Shown in pieces: positions 11,988 to 24,542 of a DNA stretch of 64,000 bases; the first letter of the stretch is position 1, and each line of letters begins with the position of its first letter. A program made the translations under genes and the position numbers. The stretch is taken from the NCBI GenBank assembly GCA_030549495.1, contig JAUIRK010000948.1, positions 1 through 64,000 of the forward strand, read 5' to 3'. This DNA comes from Nectonema munidae. Lineage: Eukaryota; Nematomorpha; Nectonematoida; Nectonematidae. Under the pieces are notes generated by a model. That model was not told the origin of the DNA and made no database searches. It worked only from the letters and a program-made list of their open reading frames with translations.

Positions 11988-13151
11988 ATGGAAAGTGACA
12001 CTTCATGGAAATGCGGAGATTGCTTAAAATCCTCCGAAGAGTTAGTTAAATGCGATTCCTGCTGGAGATGGGTTTGTTTTACATGTCAAAATTTTAATAA
12101 CTCCTTATTTAAAGTATTAGATAAGTATAACAAACAAGGGATTAAATGGCATTGTCAAACATGTCGTGATGCTGATAATCCTTCTCCTATAAGTATGATG
12201 ATAATTTTTACTGCCCTTAAAGACAAAGTTGAAGAACAAAATAAAGTGATCCAAAAACAAATTGAAGAACAGAATAATGTAACTTTAAATCTAAAAGAGA
12301 AAATTGAGGAGCAGAATAAAGTAATTCAATTACTGAAAAATAGCTTGGATATTAATCCTAAAAAAGTTTCCGATTCACGAAGTTCTACTCAAACTTACGC
12401 TGAAGTGGCAAAAATTCCCAAAAGGAATAATATAAATACTCTATACATCAAATCAGATCAATTAAATTTAGAACAAGTTACGCAAAAAACTGCTACACTT
12501 CTTGGCAATGTTAAAGTGTTGTCCAATAAACCTACTAAAAAAACCATCAGACTTCGCTTTCCTAACAACGAAAATTTGGTTAAAGCAGAAAGCTTGCTGT
12601 CTAAGGAAAAAGATTTGAAAGCAGTGAAAACAAAAGTCTTGTTACCAAAAATTTCTTTTGTTATTTCCAAAGATATTTTGAATGAATCCATAATAAATTT
12701 GATTCAAGACAAAAATGAAAAGATCAAAGAATTTGTAGAACAAGACAAAACGTTCAAGTTTCTTTTCTCAAAAGATTTGAACAGCAATTTAAAAATTGTA
12801 GTTTTGAAAGTTTCAGCTGAAATATTTTCTTACATTAAAAAAATGATTTTTCATTTTTCTTTATGATGCAAGTATTGAAATGCAGACTTTTTTTTCGCAT
12901 ATTCAATGTGGCAACTGCCTTTTTTTGCACATACTTCCTCTAAATGTGAAAAGAAATGCCTCTGTAAGTTTTGTTCATTAGAACACAAATCTCTAGTATG
13001 TCCTAATAAAAATGATACGTCAAGATATAAATGCGCTACGTGTGATAAAAATGGCAAAGACTCTTTGAACCATTCTGCAATGAGTTACTCCTGTCCTTAT
13101 GTTATGAAGGAATTGGATTATGTTAAAAGAATCACAGAATGTAATGACTGA
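11988..13151 (+). pseudogene. LINE ORF1 (PHD finger, coiled coil, CCHC)
   Basis: RNA-binding chaperone ORF of the LINE. The start is chosen at ATG 11988 (M-E-S-D-T-S-W-K-C), because the frame upstream of it has only a TTG. Residues about 8-60 form a PHD-like zinc finger with the pattern CxxC, CxxC, CxxC and a final CQTCRD. Residues 75-120 are a heptad-like coiled coil (repeated E-E-Q-N-K-V-I-Q). Then an RRM-like/CTD region follows to 12866. A frame change near 12866-12910 separates the zinc knuckle part (12906-13151; C-x2-C, H-x-S-L-V-C and C-A-T-C motifs). The fragment at 37080-37560 is a diverged relative of the middle part. Confidence 0.8.
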
Positions 13152-15914
13152 CGACGGTAAAAATTTTAGTATCTATAATGACTTTTTTTTTGATTCTGTT
13201 AGTAAACTAAAAAGTTCACAGAGGGTGTATTTAAACTCAAAACTAGATTGCTTATACGATTTGAATATTCTGTCTTTAAACAAACAGTCTTTAACTAGCA
13301 AATTTAATGACCTCGAAATTTTTTTAAATAATTTCATATGTCATACTGTCATATGTCTACAAGAAACATGGCTAGATGATACTGAAACTTGCTTTCATTT
13401 ACCCAACTATATTACACTTAGTTTTCCAAAACAGAGTTCTAAGCATGGTGGTTTCTTGTTTTTTGTGTAAGAGAATGTAAATTATAAAGTTGAAAACAGT
13501 CAATATTTCAAAAATTCATTTGAGTATCAGGGTATAACTCTTGAGTTACCTGGTTTCAAGAAAGTCACCATTCATAACATTTACAGACTACCGTCTACAA
13601 ATAAGGAACTGTTGCATGTATTTTTCTCTTTTTTTGAAAATTTAATTTTTGGTGTAAATAGGAATAACTTTAATATTTTTTGTGGAGACTTTAACTTTGA
13701 TCTATTAAAGCTTGACAATTTTTTAACCCATAAGTTTTATAGTTTAATTGTTGCTAGCTCACTTGTCCCTACAATTACATTCCCCACGCGCTGTCAATAT
13801 AATACTTTGATTGGTAATTTTTTCTTGAATAATGACGTTGTTAGCTATGAGGCCTATAATTGTATGACGTTTTTCTCCGATCATATTCCTATTCTCCTAT
13901 CTCTCGATTTTACTATGGAAAAAGCAAACAAGAAGTATTTTTTTGAAAAGTTCGATAATAAGATGTTTACTACATTATCCGCACAAGTAAACTGGGTTTC
14001 ACTTATTAAGCTATCTGAAAATGATTCAAGCAAGCTTTTTGATCAGTTAACTCTCAAAATATCGAATATGATTAAAAGATGCACTTCCTCTGTTGAAATT
14101 AGAAAAAATAAATACAAATATAAGTTCAATTCTTGGATAACATCTGAGGTTATGGACATGATTAAACTGCGTGACAAACTTTTTCAGAAATGGAAAAAAA
14201 GCGGTAATTTATGCATTAAAAATGAATATATTTTCTTAAGAAACCGCATCAAGTATAAGATAAGACGTTTAAAATATAAATTCTATCTAGATAAGTTTTC
14301 AAACTACAGTTCAACACAAAAAACTTGGGCTAACATCAATAGGGTTTTGAAAGGTGATGGTAAGAAATATATACATATAAAAGAAGGTGACAAATATATT
14401 GATGATGATATTTTAGCTGAGAAGTTCAATAAAAACTTTGCTTCAGCACATAATAGTTTTCCTTCAGAACCATATTTGCCTTCTTTTGACAATAGAAGAG
14501 AAACCATTGAGTTCGAGCTTTGTACAAATGAATCATTATTATCTATTATTGATAAAATAGACTAAAGATATATATTGCATTTCAATTAATCATATAAAAA
14601 AAATAAAGTACAACATTTGCACAGCTTTATGCTATGCGATAAATTTTTCTTTGAAAACTTCTATTTTTCCTAGTGTTCTAAAGCTCCAAAAGGTTGTGCC
14701 AATTTATAAAAAAAATGATAAAAACTCAGTTGATAACTATAGACCAGTTTCTATAATTCCTACACTCAAAAATATTTGAACAGTTTCTTCACTGCCAATA
14801 GAAAACTTACTTGAATTCATTAAACTACTTTCATGATAATCAATTTGGGTTCAGAGAACACTACTCAACTGAAGCTTTCCACTCTTACCTAATCCAAAGG
14901 ATGGTAGAAATTGTTGAAAATAAAGATGATGCAGTACTTTTCTTTTTTGATCTTTCCAAAGCCTTCAACAGAGTAAGCCACTCATCCATTATCAAAAATC
15001 TATACGACTGTAATTTGAGTAATAATTCTCTTCTCCTCTTTACTTCATATCTGAAAAATAGATCCCAAAAAGTTATGGTAAATCATGTATTGTCAACAAA
15101 ATTATCTCTCCAAAATGGTGTCCCACAAGGATCCATTTTAGGACCCATTCTTTTCAACATAGCAATGAACAGTATTTTTTATGTTTCAAATTTTTTCAAT
15201 TTTCTTCTTTTCGCGGATGACATATGCGCATACTTTCCTTTGTCAAGAATCAAAAATGGTCAAAAGTTCGATTTAGATACTTTAAACGAAGAATTAAACA
15301 TGATCTATGAATGGTGTAAGCTTAACAACTTCCTCCTAAACAAGCAGAAATCACAATGTATGATCATTTCGAAAAAGAACAAAAACTAAAGTTTTCTAAA
15401 ACATACTGGAATAAATGAAGTAAGATGTATTAATGTGCTTGGGTTAATGTTAAACAATAGGTTAAAGTTTAATGAGCATATTGACCGACTTGCTCTCAAT
15501 TTGAATCGAGTCATTGGTATTTTATTTAGTACTAAAAATATTTTTCCTTTGAATGTTAAACTTCTAATATACAAACAATTGTTTATCTCCTACATCAATT
15601 ATAGTATTGTCAATTGGTTTCCTCATGGGAAAAAACGTATTGAAATTCTTCAAAAACGCGCTTTGAGAGTAATATTCAATTTGAACAGAACAGATCATAC
15701 TAAAACAATATTTTATCAGAATAGTTTGTTGAATTTAGAGGACATTTTTAAACAAAGAATTGCGGTTTTTCTCTTCAAAAACTTTAATGGTATTTTGAAC
15801 AATGTTTTTGGGTCATTAATAAACTATAATGCAACACCTGCATATTTTACAAGACATTCAATGGAACCCAAAAGGATAGATTACAGGCTAAAAGGTTCTA
15901 AGTTTCAATTTTAA
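13120..15914 (+). pseudogene. LINE ORF2 (endonuclease + reverse transcriptase)
   Basis: APE endonuclease domain at 13240-13920: L-N-I-L-S-L-N-K-Q-S, L-Q-E-T-W-L, then F-C-G-D-F-N-F-D. Linker with basic helices at 14090-14350. Reverse transcriptase at 14640-15400: Y-R-P-V-S-I-I-P, F-F-F-D-L-S-K-A-F-N-R-V, N-G-V-P-Q-G-S-I-L-G-P, and the catalytic F-A-D-D-I box near 15210. The thumb/C-terminus lies at 15435-15914. There is an in-frame stop at about 13468, a stop at 14563 followed by a frame change, a stop near 14776, and another near 15387. Four or more breaks, so it is inactive. Confidence 0.85.
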
Positions 15915-16019
15915 AAAAATCAAATGAATTTTTTGTTGATAATAAACTTATTAAATTTAACCATTAATTTATAAAAATTCTATTATATGTTTTCTTTATC
16001 TGACAAAAATATGGTAGCA

Positions 16020-16440
16020 AAAAACAGCCTAGACATAGAATTACCCTGTAGGTAGGTGCGAGCGACAAACTTCCTATGTTTGAAATTGGAAAGTCTATCG
16101 TGCTTTAGAAACATGAAACATACACCGGTGGAATACATGTCAATTAAAAAAGGAAGGATTCGCAGCTACATATTTGAAATATGGATAGAAAGCTAGATCA
16201 TAGGATGGGAAAAGAAAGGCGAATAATTGCTATGATCCTAGATAACTGTACCGTTCATCCGCACCTCGAACTCAACAAGATTGAACTTTTTTACTTTCCA
16301 CCCAGCACAACTTTATGGACAGAACCGATGGATGCAGGTATCATTGGAAATTTCAAGTTGCACTAGAGTAGGACTTTGGCTACACCCAGATTAGAGGCAG
16401 ATGAAGCAAATCAACAATGAATCTTCAACATGATCATCAA
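16020..16440 (+). pseudogene. second Tigger/pogo transposase fragment
   Basis: A short plus-strand remnant of the DDE core. An L-P-M-F-E-I-G-K-S segment (about 16065-16098) is followed by A-M-I-L-D-N-C-T-V-H-P-H and then F-P-P-S-T-T-L-W-T-E-P-M-D-A-G-I (16230-16350). The order and spacing match the Tigger transposase at 4323-5678, but the sequence differs enough to be another subfamily. Several stops; no termini seen. Confidence 0.7.
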
Positions 16441-17350
16441 TTTTCTCATTCCCATTCATTTTAACTTCTACGTGTCCAAACGTACTTTTTTTGTGCTGAG
16501 TTGACAATTATACTATGTGTATCATAAACTTATGAATTTTTTGTGCAATATCTAAGATCTTACAAAGTTGAAAACCTTTCCTAACTCATCGTTTTATTTC
16601 AATTATCCTTTGTCTAATAAATAAAGAATTTTTTGTGTTTATAAAAGCATCTCCAACTGCTTCTGATAGATATTATTCAACGCTTACTGATTGATACGCC
16701 CAATCTCTACTCAAAACATTTTGTGCCGATAAATAGGAGTCTAAACTCTTAGCTGGCTTTTGGGATCTTTTAAAAAGTAGATGATGGGCAAAAATGATAT
16801 TAATATGCTTTATCTATATATGTTCTAAAGTCGAATTGCTTTCTCGTAATCCAAACAGTCAGCAACATAATTGTACACAGAAGAAGATAGTCAGTTTATA
16901 AGCAAGTGTAGTTTAATGAGAAGAGCCAAAGGATCTTTGATGAAAGATTATGGATATGTCAAGAAGTTAATAAAAGTTTGATAGCAATCATTGAAGATAG
17001 TGCAAGAATCATGATCCGAGAGATCAATTTCCAGTTTATTTGGCATAAGATAATTTGCAGACGTAAAGTATTGTGAAAGAAAATTAAGATGTTGAAAGTA
17101 GTTTATTAGAGAAAACTATTACATCACGAAAGACAAATGTGCGAAAAATCTTGAGGTTTGCGAAATATCTTTTATAGTTATAGAAAAAATACATTCTGTA
17201 TGAATGACTGTTATAATTCACCCTTGAGATTACTACATCTAAATAGTTTTAATTCTATTTTTCATAATATTTAGTTGAAAGCATGAAATTGTACTGAAAT
17301 TGAATGTATTTTAAATCAACACTTGTTTTGTTTGCATCATATTTTGAAGG
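16441..17350. other. non-coding stretch
   Basis: No gene or structured repeat recognised. Confidence 0.5.
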
Positions 17351-17511
17351 GCTTTTTTATTCGCTTTTATAAGTGTCTTCTAATTTATTAAATTTCCCAA
17401 GCATTGTGAAAGCTATATTTATCAAAAAGACATTTTTTATTCGCTTATATAAGTGTCTTCTAATTTATTAAATTCTCCAAGCATTGTGAAATCCTATATT
17501 TATCAAAAAGG
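17351..17511 (+). repeat. two-copy tandem duplication, 80-bp unit
   Basis: 17351-17430 is repeated as 17431-17511 with few differences. Both copies contain AAGTGTCTTCTAATTTATTA and CCAAGCATTGTGAAA. A recent local tandem duplication. Confidence 0.9.
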
Positions 17512-17574
17512 CATTAATCTCCAAATAACTCTTTAAACAGAAAAACTTAGAATTTTGTTTAAAATTTCAAATAG

Positions 17575-17651
17575 CCCCCCCCCCCCCCTGTAAACACATG
17601 GAGGGGGGGGGGGAGCGATCGCCACCTCGCCCCCATAGATGCGCGCCCCTG
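17575..17651. repeat. C14/G11 hairpin and transposon end
   Basis: A run of 14 C is followed, after a 14-base loop, by a G-run (11 G at 17603-17613), so the pair can form a hairpin. Downstream, GATGCGCGCCCCTG (17638-17651) looks like the right terminus of a hAT-type MITE (reverse CAGGGGCGCGCATC). The left partner was not found nearby. A similar left-type end, CAGGGGCGCACATC, lies at 58431. Confidence 0.4.
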
Positions 17652-18253
17652 ATTTAAAGACAAAGCTTAGAAAATCTTTATGTTGTAATTCTAAATTAAC
17701 GATAAATAATTAATATAAAAAATTAACATTTTTTTTTAACTATGTCTTCTATTCAATATACAAAAGAAATAAGGAACAAAATATGTTATAGTTAGAAACT
17801 AAAGATTAAATATTTTTAGACATCGGTTTAATGTTTTAATATCTAATAATACACATAATATATTATATAATATATGATAGGCTTTAAACAAACAGTTGAA
17901 ATGTTTTATATTTTTTTTTGATTTAATCTTTTTTTCAAATACCGTCAAACAACATTTAAAATGGAGTAATTTGAACAATATAGTTTCTTATAATTTTTTA
18001 AATGATTGTAAAATAAATTATAATGCTCTGTGATTTGAACTATAGATATGTAAAAAAAACTATATGTGTTTGTAAATAAATAGTTGCATTTTTTATACAC
18101 TTAAGAATTTATGTTAAGCTCAGCCGAGAATTATTTTATATTAAACTCTATTTAAACATTTTTTTAGTAAAGTTTCTAGTTGCAAAATTTTCAAATAATT
18201 AGTTCTAAAAAGTCGGAGCATGATAAGCTTTTATTTTTCTCTATATTTGTTTG
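17652..18253. other. non-coding stretch
   Basis: AT-rich, nothing recognised. Confidence 0.5.
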
Positions 18254-18365
18254 TAGATGACCTAGTGATAGGAGCTTTGGGTATCGATCCAGATGTTCTG
18301 GGTTCTATTTCTAATCATGATTATCCTTACCATCTGTCCGGCCATTGAAGATTATTTTTTTCTTG
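18254..18365 (+). repeat. tRNA-derived SINE-like copy
   Basis: A-box-like CCTAGTGATAGGAGC (18261-18275) and B-box-like GGGTTCTATTTC (18300-18311) at tRNA spacing, followed by a CCGGCCATTG-containing tail. Related in layout to the minus-strand copy at 7170-7240. Confidence 0.4.
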
Positions 18366-18574
18366 AATCCAATACCGGCAAATAAAAAAATATCCATGTT
18401 TTTGTCAATTTTTTTATTGCGCTAATAAATACATATGTCAATATTATCGAGTTTTCTGGGAGACTCACTTTTTAGCTCTCACGACTAAAAATTTTGCAAT
18501 GATTTTAAAAATATCTCCCTTTTTAATTCAAATTCAAAAAATATTTTTGTTAACTGGGGAACATTGCTATAAGC

Positions 18575-19424
18575 TAGGGTTGCTAGATTTCAAAAATAAA
18601 AAATCGGGACATTTTTATGACAGAATAATGTTAAGTTTATTACTAATAAAAACTAATTATTATTAAATTATTAATATAAATAATTTTAAACAAATGAATT
18701 TTTTCGTGACACACAAAGCTGTTTTGATAAAATTGGGTTTAAACTTGACTAATTGTAACGTTAAATATTTATAAAATCTTATTGTATAGGCGTAATTTCA
18801 TTCAGGCAAACGAGAACTTCAATAAAACTGTTTTTCAATTTTCATAATTCTACTGCTGAAAACAAAATCAAGACTATGAACAAAATATAAGTAAGCTTCA
18901 CTAAGAGGATTATTGAAAAATTCTAGAATAATCGGATGTCGGAATTACATATTATTATAGTGTTTTTTCATCTTGACATAGTTATGTATATTTTTTTTAT
19001 ATTTACATGACATACTAACTAATCAATGTACTGTACATATATAATAAATATATTTTATTATTTATTTATCGTGTGTGAAATCTTTGAAGCGGCTCATTCT
19101 GTTTTGAATTCACACGTTTTTTTGGTTATTATAAAAAAAATGAAGTTTGAAACCATATCAAAATGTAGTTACTAGACTTACGTGCCTTATATTTAATATT
19201 TTCACATATGTAATTTAGATTTTTTTTAATAAATATCTTTTTTTTCTATAAAAAATAATAAGATAAGAAAATTAAGTTTAAAACTAAAAATGTCATAATT
19301 CTAGTTTTTTTTATGGAAGCTAAAATCGGGACAAATGGTGTCCCCTAGTTGTGCATTCGGGACGCGGGACAAAATAATATAAATCCGGACAAGTCCCGAA
19401 AAATCGGGACGTCTGGCAACCATA
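18575..19424. mobile_element. hAT-type non-autonomous element, 850 bp
   Basis: Inverted termini TAGGGTTGCTAGA and TCTGGCAACCATA are flanked by a perfect 8-bp duplication CTATAAGC (18567-18574 and 19425-19432). Subterminal AATCGGGACA and GTCCCGAAAAATCGGGAC motifs are inverted relative to each other. There is no coding frame. The GGTTGCCAGACGTCCCG-type terminus is a recurrent hAT MITE signature in animals. Confidence 0.88.
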
Positions 19425-19432
19425 CTATAAGC

Positions 19433-19739
19433 ACATGACCAACCAGAATTTACAGAGATATATTTTCATGTTATAATACAATGGATATCAGATTATTCCG
19501 AACTATAATACTTATTTTATCAAATTTCCCATCCATTGATCTCATACCTTTAAAAAATATTGAATACCATATTAGAGAATTGAAATAATTATTTTGTAAG
19601 TTATAGAATACGATGGACTGAATTCTAATTGTTATTAATAAAATAGAAAGTAGTTACATTGATTTTGTAAATGCCAAGACACAATTTTGTACAATATGTA
19701 TATGACAAAACAGGGTAGGCAATTTTTTATTTTGTGAAA
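19433..19739. other. non-coding stretch
   Basis: Nothing recognised. Confidence 0.5.
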
Positions 19740-19747
19740 CTAAAGAG

Positions 19748-20184
19748 CAGTGGCGTAACCATGAGAATTGCCGCTCGGGCGGGTCATAAATTTGACGCCT
19801 CTTTTTATTTAAAAAGGTTAAAAACGCATAAAACTTTATTTATTTATAAATTAGTTTTATATAAATGCTTATAATAGAAAATAATGCTTTAATATGAAAA
19901 TAAAAAAAACTTAAAAATTTATTTAATTACATACAAATATTCATTTTCAACTTTTTATAGATGAACTTTTCTAGCTTTTTTGTTAGCAAACTCTTCAATA
20001 ACTTCGTCAAAAACTCTTTTCGGGTCTCAGATTTGTTGTGTATGCATGTTTTTTTGTGTTTGTCAAATGAAAATCTCTTATAACACAAACTGTCATAAAG
20101 ATTTTAACATCATATTGATTGCAATATAAGTGATTTCAAAATATGCCGCCCGGGGCGGACCGCCCCCACCTAGTTACGCCACTG
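19748..20184. mobile_element. hAT-type MITE, 437 bp
   Basis: Termini CAGTGGCGTAACCATGAG and CTAGTTACGCCACTG are inverted repeats. Inside them are GC-rich subterminal blocks (GCCGCTCGGGCGG and GCCGCCCGGGGCGG). Flanks CTAAAGAG and CTCAGGAG match at six of eight positions, consistent with an aged 8-bp duplication. No ORF. Confidence 0.8.
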
Positions 20185-20192
20185 CTCAGGAG

Positions 20193-21249
20193 TAGAAGAA
20201 CTGCAAGAGAAACATTTAACAAAGTGATAACTTTTTTTTACAGTAGATGGTATGGGATCATACATATATGACGTCCCCTATAGGGGAGGAGGTATATTAG
20301 TTTATAACAGCATTTGGGGATTTTGATTTTTCAAATGTTTTCGAAAATCAATAAAGATACATTTCCACATTCGAGATAATCAACGGTACCGATTTTTATA
20401 GGCCTTAACATCTAATCATCCAAAAACGTGTTCAAAGGAAACAAGCAGCTGGGTATGGTTCTAATGATTTTTATATGTAAAATGATTACTACTAATGATA
20501 AAATCTCTTATGTAAAAAATACGAAACGTAAATGTATAGCAAACAGATGTAAGTAAGACGTAAATGCATAAGACACAGCAACTGTTTAACAGTCAATGGT
20601 AGTGAGTAATTCTAGTCTAGTATAGTGAGTAAGGTCAATGGTAGTGAGTAATTCTGAGTATCTTTATGAAACGGTAATTCACATTGGAACCACTGGCGGC
20701 CCATTTGAAGAAGTTTTACTATATTATTTTCCAAATAAGCAACGGAGAATACGAATTATTATTTTAAGGCGTCATATGTTTGCACTGTCGTATAGGGGAC
20801 CAGAGGGTTGTGGAGTCTTTAGGGGTCCCGGTGAAGTCAGAGGGTGGGGGGGCACCTTTTGAGAAAACAATAGTTACACGTTTTGAACATTACGCGCCAT
20901 ACGTATTTGAAGTAGCTGTCTAACATTTTATTATTTGTATTAGACTCTAATGTAACTGCTATTGCGTGTTTGTGGGGAAATAGTAGCAGCTTCTGCTTAC
21001 ATCACATGATTTTGAAGACATGTCATGTCACTTTTTCTTCAGTTTATGAAAACGGTCCCTAAAATTAATATTAACGCAGCAAATTTTTATTATCATTGGC
21101 TTATTTTTATCCATTTATTCATTTACTATTTAGTTTTTAAAAATGATTTTACTGTGTTGGTGATTTTTTTAAAGTGACTTTACTGTGTTGGAGAATTTGA
21201 ATGATACATTATTATTAAAAAGTGAAAGCCCTCATATTCGAATTAAAAA
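20193..21249. other. non-coding stretch with short duplications
   Basis: A 22-bp direct repeat (GTCAATGGTAGTGAGTAATT, near 20593 and 20634) lies here, and a G-rich patch at 20800-20860. The ORF at 20638-20862 runs through these repeats and has no family resemblance. The left terminus of the following hAT element should lie here but was not identified. Confidence 0.4.
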
Positions 21250-23590
21250 AATTTTTTTTGGTCACCCTCTATAATGAAGCGGCAAAAAACACTTCTTAGG
21301 TTTTTCTCAAAGAGACAAAGACAGTGATTGAGATCAGCATTGCATTTCTGATTTTCAAATGAAATGTAAAAATATAGAAGAGCCCATGGTTGCCATTGAA
21401 GAAAGAAAAAGCAGAAAACTGCTCAGCATGGGAGCAAAAATTACCGCCCTGGTGATTTTCAAGCTTCGTATGCCAGGGAATTTGCTGATTGGATTGCAAT
21501 TAAAAGAGATACCAATAATCAAGTATTAGAAGTGGCATGTAACTGGTGCTGTAGTTTCAAGAAACATGCAGACGCATCATTAAAATTTGTTTTGGGCTAT
21601 AATGATTAATTCCAAAAAGAAAGTTCATGAAAGAAGTGTGTCCCAGAGAAACTGAACGTTTCTGAAATATAATTATACAAGGCCCAGAAGAATCCAGAAG
21701 ACACACCACTGGCTAAGTTTATGTTGAAAATGGGCATGGAAGAGATGGAAAACCTCAAAAAACTTTTCATTACTGCACATTTCATTGCCTATTGGAATAA
21801 GCCATACAGTGATTTTGAGAAGCAAATTGAACTTATCAGGAAATTGGGAATTCCAGTGAAAGAAAAATATATGAACAGGACAATGTGGACAGAATTTATT
21901 CATAGAATCGTTTCTTCCACTCGAAAGAAACTTATGGAAGACATTTCAAAGTCTCATTGTGTTAGCCTCCTACTTGATGGTTCCACTGACATTTCAGCAT
22001 CTGTTATTGTGTATATGCGCTACATTACTGATAGGACTGTTGCAGAGTCTTATGTAGGTCTAGAGTAGTTACCCAATGAAACTGCTGATGGCTATATTAC
22101 AGCTTTGAATTCTCCCTCAAAACGACTGGGAATAAAACTATTTGACAAGGGAAAATTAGTAGGTGTTGCAACCGATGGAGTAAGAACAATGTTGTGCTGT
22201 CTTGGTGGTGTTGCTGCTAAATTAACAAAAGATATTCCCCATTTGGTTATTATTCATTGTGTGACTCATAGATTCTAACTGGTAGTCCTGGGTTCTTCGA
22301 AAGCTGTACCATTTATGCAACAACTTGAGACGACTCTCAGAGGATTGTATATCTATTTTCATTCTTCACCAAAGCGCTCATCCCAGCTAAAAGAAGTTGC
22401 ATCATCTTTAGAAATGCAGTTGCTAAAACTAAGAGACATCAATGCTGTGAGATTGGTTGCCAGCAAAGAAGAGGCACTTCAAGCATTTTTGAAAAGTTGG
22501 TAAGCTTTGGTCTTTCAGTTGCAGAACAACTCTAATGTGAGAACTTCTGATGCTCAAAAATCAAAAGGACTGCTTAAATCCATTTGTGATTTTAAGTTTT
22601 TAAAGTACTGTCATTTTCTTTATGATTTTCTGACAGTCCTACGCCCACTTTCTGCTACATTTCAAAGAGAAACCCTAATGTCAGAAATCAAACCATCAGT
22701 GAACCATGCTACAAACTGGAGCATAACCCAGGAGAGATTGAAAGTCTTTTTTTGTCTGAATTGTCTCCCACTGGTGTCTTCAGAGAAGTCCAGTTGGGTA
22801 GAAGCAGAGGAAACAAGCTACTAAAAGGATAGAAGAATTACCCTTTCTGATGGGAAAGCTTCTCTGAAGAGCGATTCAAGACCATGGATGCAACAGTAGC
22901 ACAGAATATATCCATATTTTTTACAATGGGATGGCCAGAGGGGAAGAAAGTGTCCGATTTTGGGGATGCTAAGCTTGAGCAACTGGTGCAGCATTTCAAG
23001 GAGGCCCTATCTAACATGGAAGTTCCAACTGCTTTCTTTGCAAAGGAAATGCTGCTTGATGAGTGGTTTAGATTGAAGATCCTGGGAAAAGATCAGTCCT
23101 TCCCCCACCTTTGAAACAGGCTATGCTACGCCCTGAAAGATTCCCAGTGTTATTCAAACAGATGCCAATTTTGGTTTTACCAAGTTCATCTGCTAGTTGC
23201 GAAAGGAGGTTCAGCAGAATGAACTGCATCAAAACAGACCTCAGATCAAGACTGACAACAACCAACCTTTATTCCCCCTTGCTTGTCCGGCTCAGTGTTG
23301 CTTCCGTTAAGGATTTTATCCAAATAAAAGTATTAAACTATGGCATTCATCACATGGGCAGAAACTTGTACATATGTGAATTAAAATAACCTCCACTATT
23401 TTTCTATGTAAACAATGTTTACTAAACATCTTAGGTAAGAATAAATTGCATATTTCATTTCTAAAGTAATTGCATTTTAATTATTTTAATACATTTGGCG
23501 TATAAATGATGTATTGCAAAGTTTATATCTACGTACTACTAAAAATTCCTATGTGCTACCAAACTAAAAAAAATTCCCACCCCTGGATTA
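21250..23590 (+). pseudogene. hAT transposase (ZNF862/KIAA1586-like), broken
   Basis: A nearly full-length but interrupted hAT transposase on the plus strand. N-terminal zinc-finger-like C-N-W-C-C-S-F-K-K-H (21535-21560). Catalytic region with S-L-L-L-D-G-S-T-D-I-S (first Asp, about 21965). Second region G-V-A-T-D-G-V-R-T-M (22160). I-H-C-V-T-H-R (CxxH, 22255). C-terminal dimerisation domain with L-P-S-S-S-A-S-C-E-R-R-F-S (23175-23215). Stops and frame changes occur at several points (for example near 22066, 22276 and 22501). The 3' end of the element is probably TTCCCACCCCTGG at 23574-23586; no left end was found. Confidence 0.85.
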
Positions 23591-24542
23591 ACATAAAAAC
23601 CCTATAATATTTTTTTTGCATATTTTTTATACGTATTCATAAAATACGTTTTTTATAGGAGTATATATACTAATATAAGTTTTTATTGGATTTACCTTGA
23701 ACTAAACTTGGTTTTTAAAATTGTCCTTTTTTTGTTTGCAATTGTTAAAATGTCCCGTTTTTGTCACAATAAAATATGATGAACTTAGTAGTAAGGGTGA
23801 GCATTAGTACTGATTTGTCATATAAAAAACTAATTTATTAAGCAAAATTTAAAAACAACAAATTTTATATTCAATGTTAAATAACACATTCATTTTAAAA
23901 GGAGTGCGTAGGTGTTGCAACTTCTTGTGCGCCATAAAATGGAGGCGTTGAAAGTTTTTTTGCTTTTTACTTTATTGAATTCCTGTATTAACAAAAAACG
24001 CTCAATTATGCACTTCATCAATCTTAATTCTGGAAAGATGGTATTTTAAAAAACTCTTAATTGTCATTGGCTGGAAGAAGAATTATAACGCATATGCTTA
24101 GCATATAATGTTATCATGCAAATTTAATTCATCCAGCATGTATTCCAAAAGTTTAGCTATAGCAACAAAATGTCTATTTGCTCCTCCCATTTACAATTTT
24201 AGTGTGGCAAATAGAGAAAGAATATACTCAAATCTTGAGAAAGCTCTGCTTATTTGATTATTTTTTCCTTCACTGTTGAAGCATTGAGGCCTTCATCATA
24301 AAAATGACATCTTTGAAGTTATTCTATGAACTATTTTCCATATAACACGTATAAAAATGAAGATTTTGGACGAAAATTCAAAAAATTAAGATTAGCTATC
24401 TATATTGGATGAAGCTACAATTTGTAAGTCGATAATGGTTCTCAATTTTAAAACATCCCGATTATTATTATTTGCTTATAAATCTATGAAAAAATTAGTG
24501 AACTTTGTTAATCTATATTCTGAAAGGAAAATCGATAAATAT
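23591..24542. other. non-coding stretch
   Basis: No gene recognised. Confidence 0.5.

Larger units (their letters stand above)
11988..15914 (+). mobile_element. LINE (CR1/Jockey-like non-LTR), broken
   Basis: Two-ORF non-LTR retrotransposon on the plus strand, from the ORF1 methionine to the end of ORF2. ORF1 has a PHD-like finger, a coiled coil and CCHC-like knuckles. ORF2 has an APE-type endonuclease and a reverse transcriptase. No target duplication or clear 3' tail was found (AT-rich sequence follows 15914). The breaks in both ORFs show it can no longer move. Assigned to the CR1/Jockey side of LINEs from the PQGSILGP motif and ORF1 architecture; the clade is inference. Confidence 0.88.
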
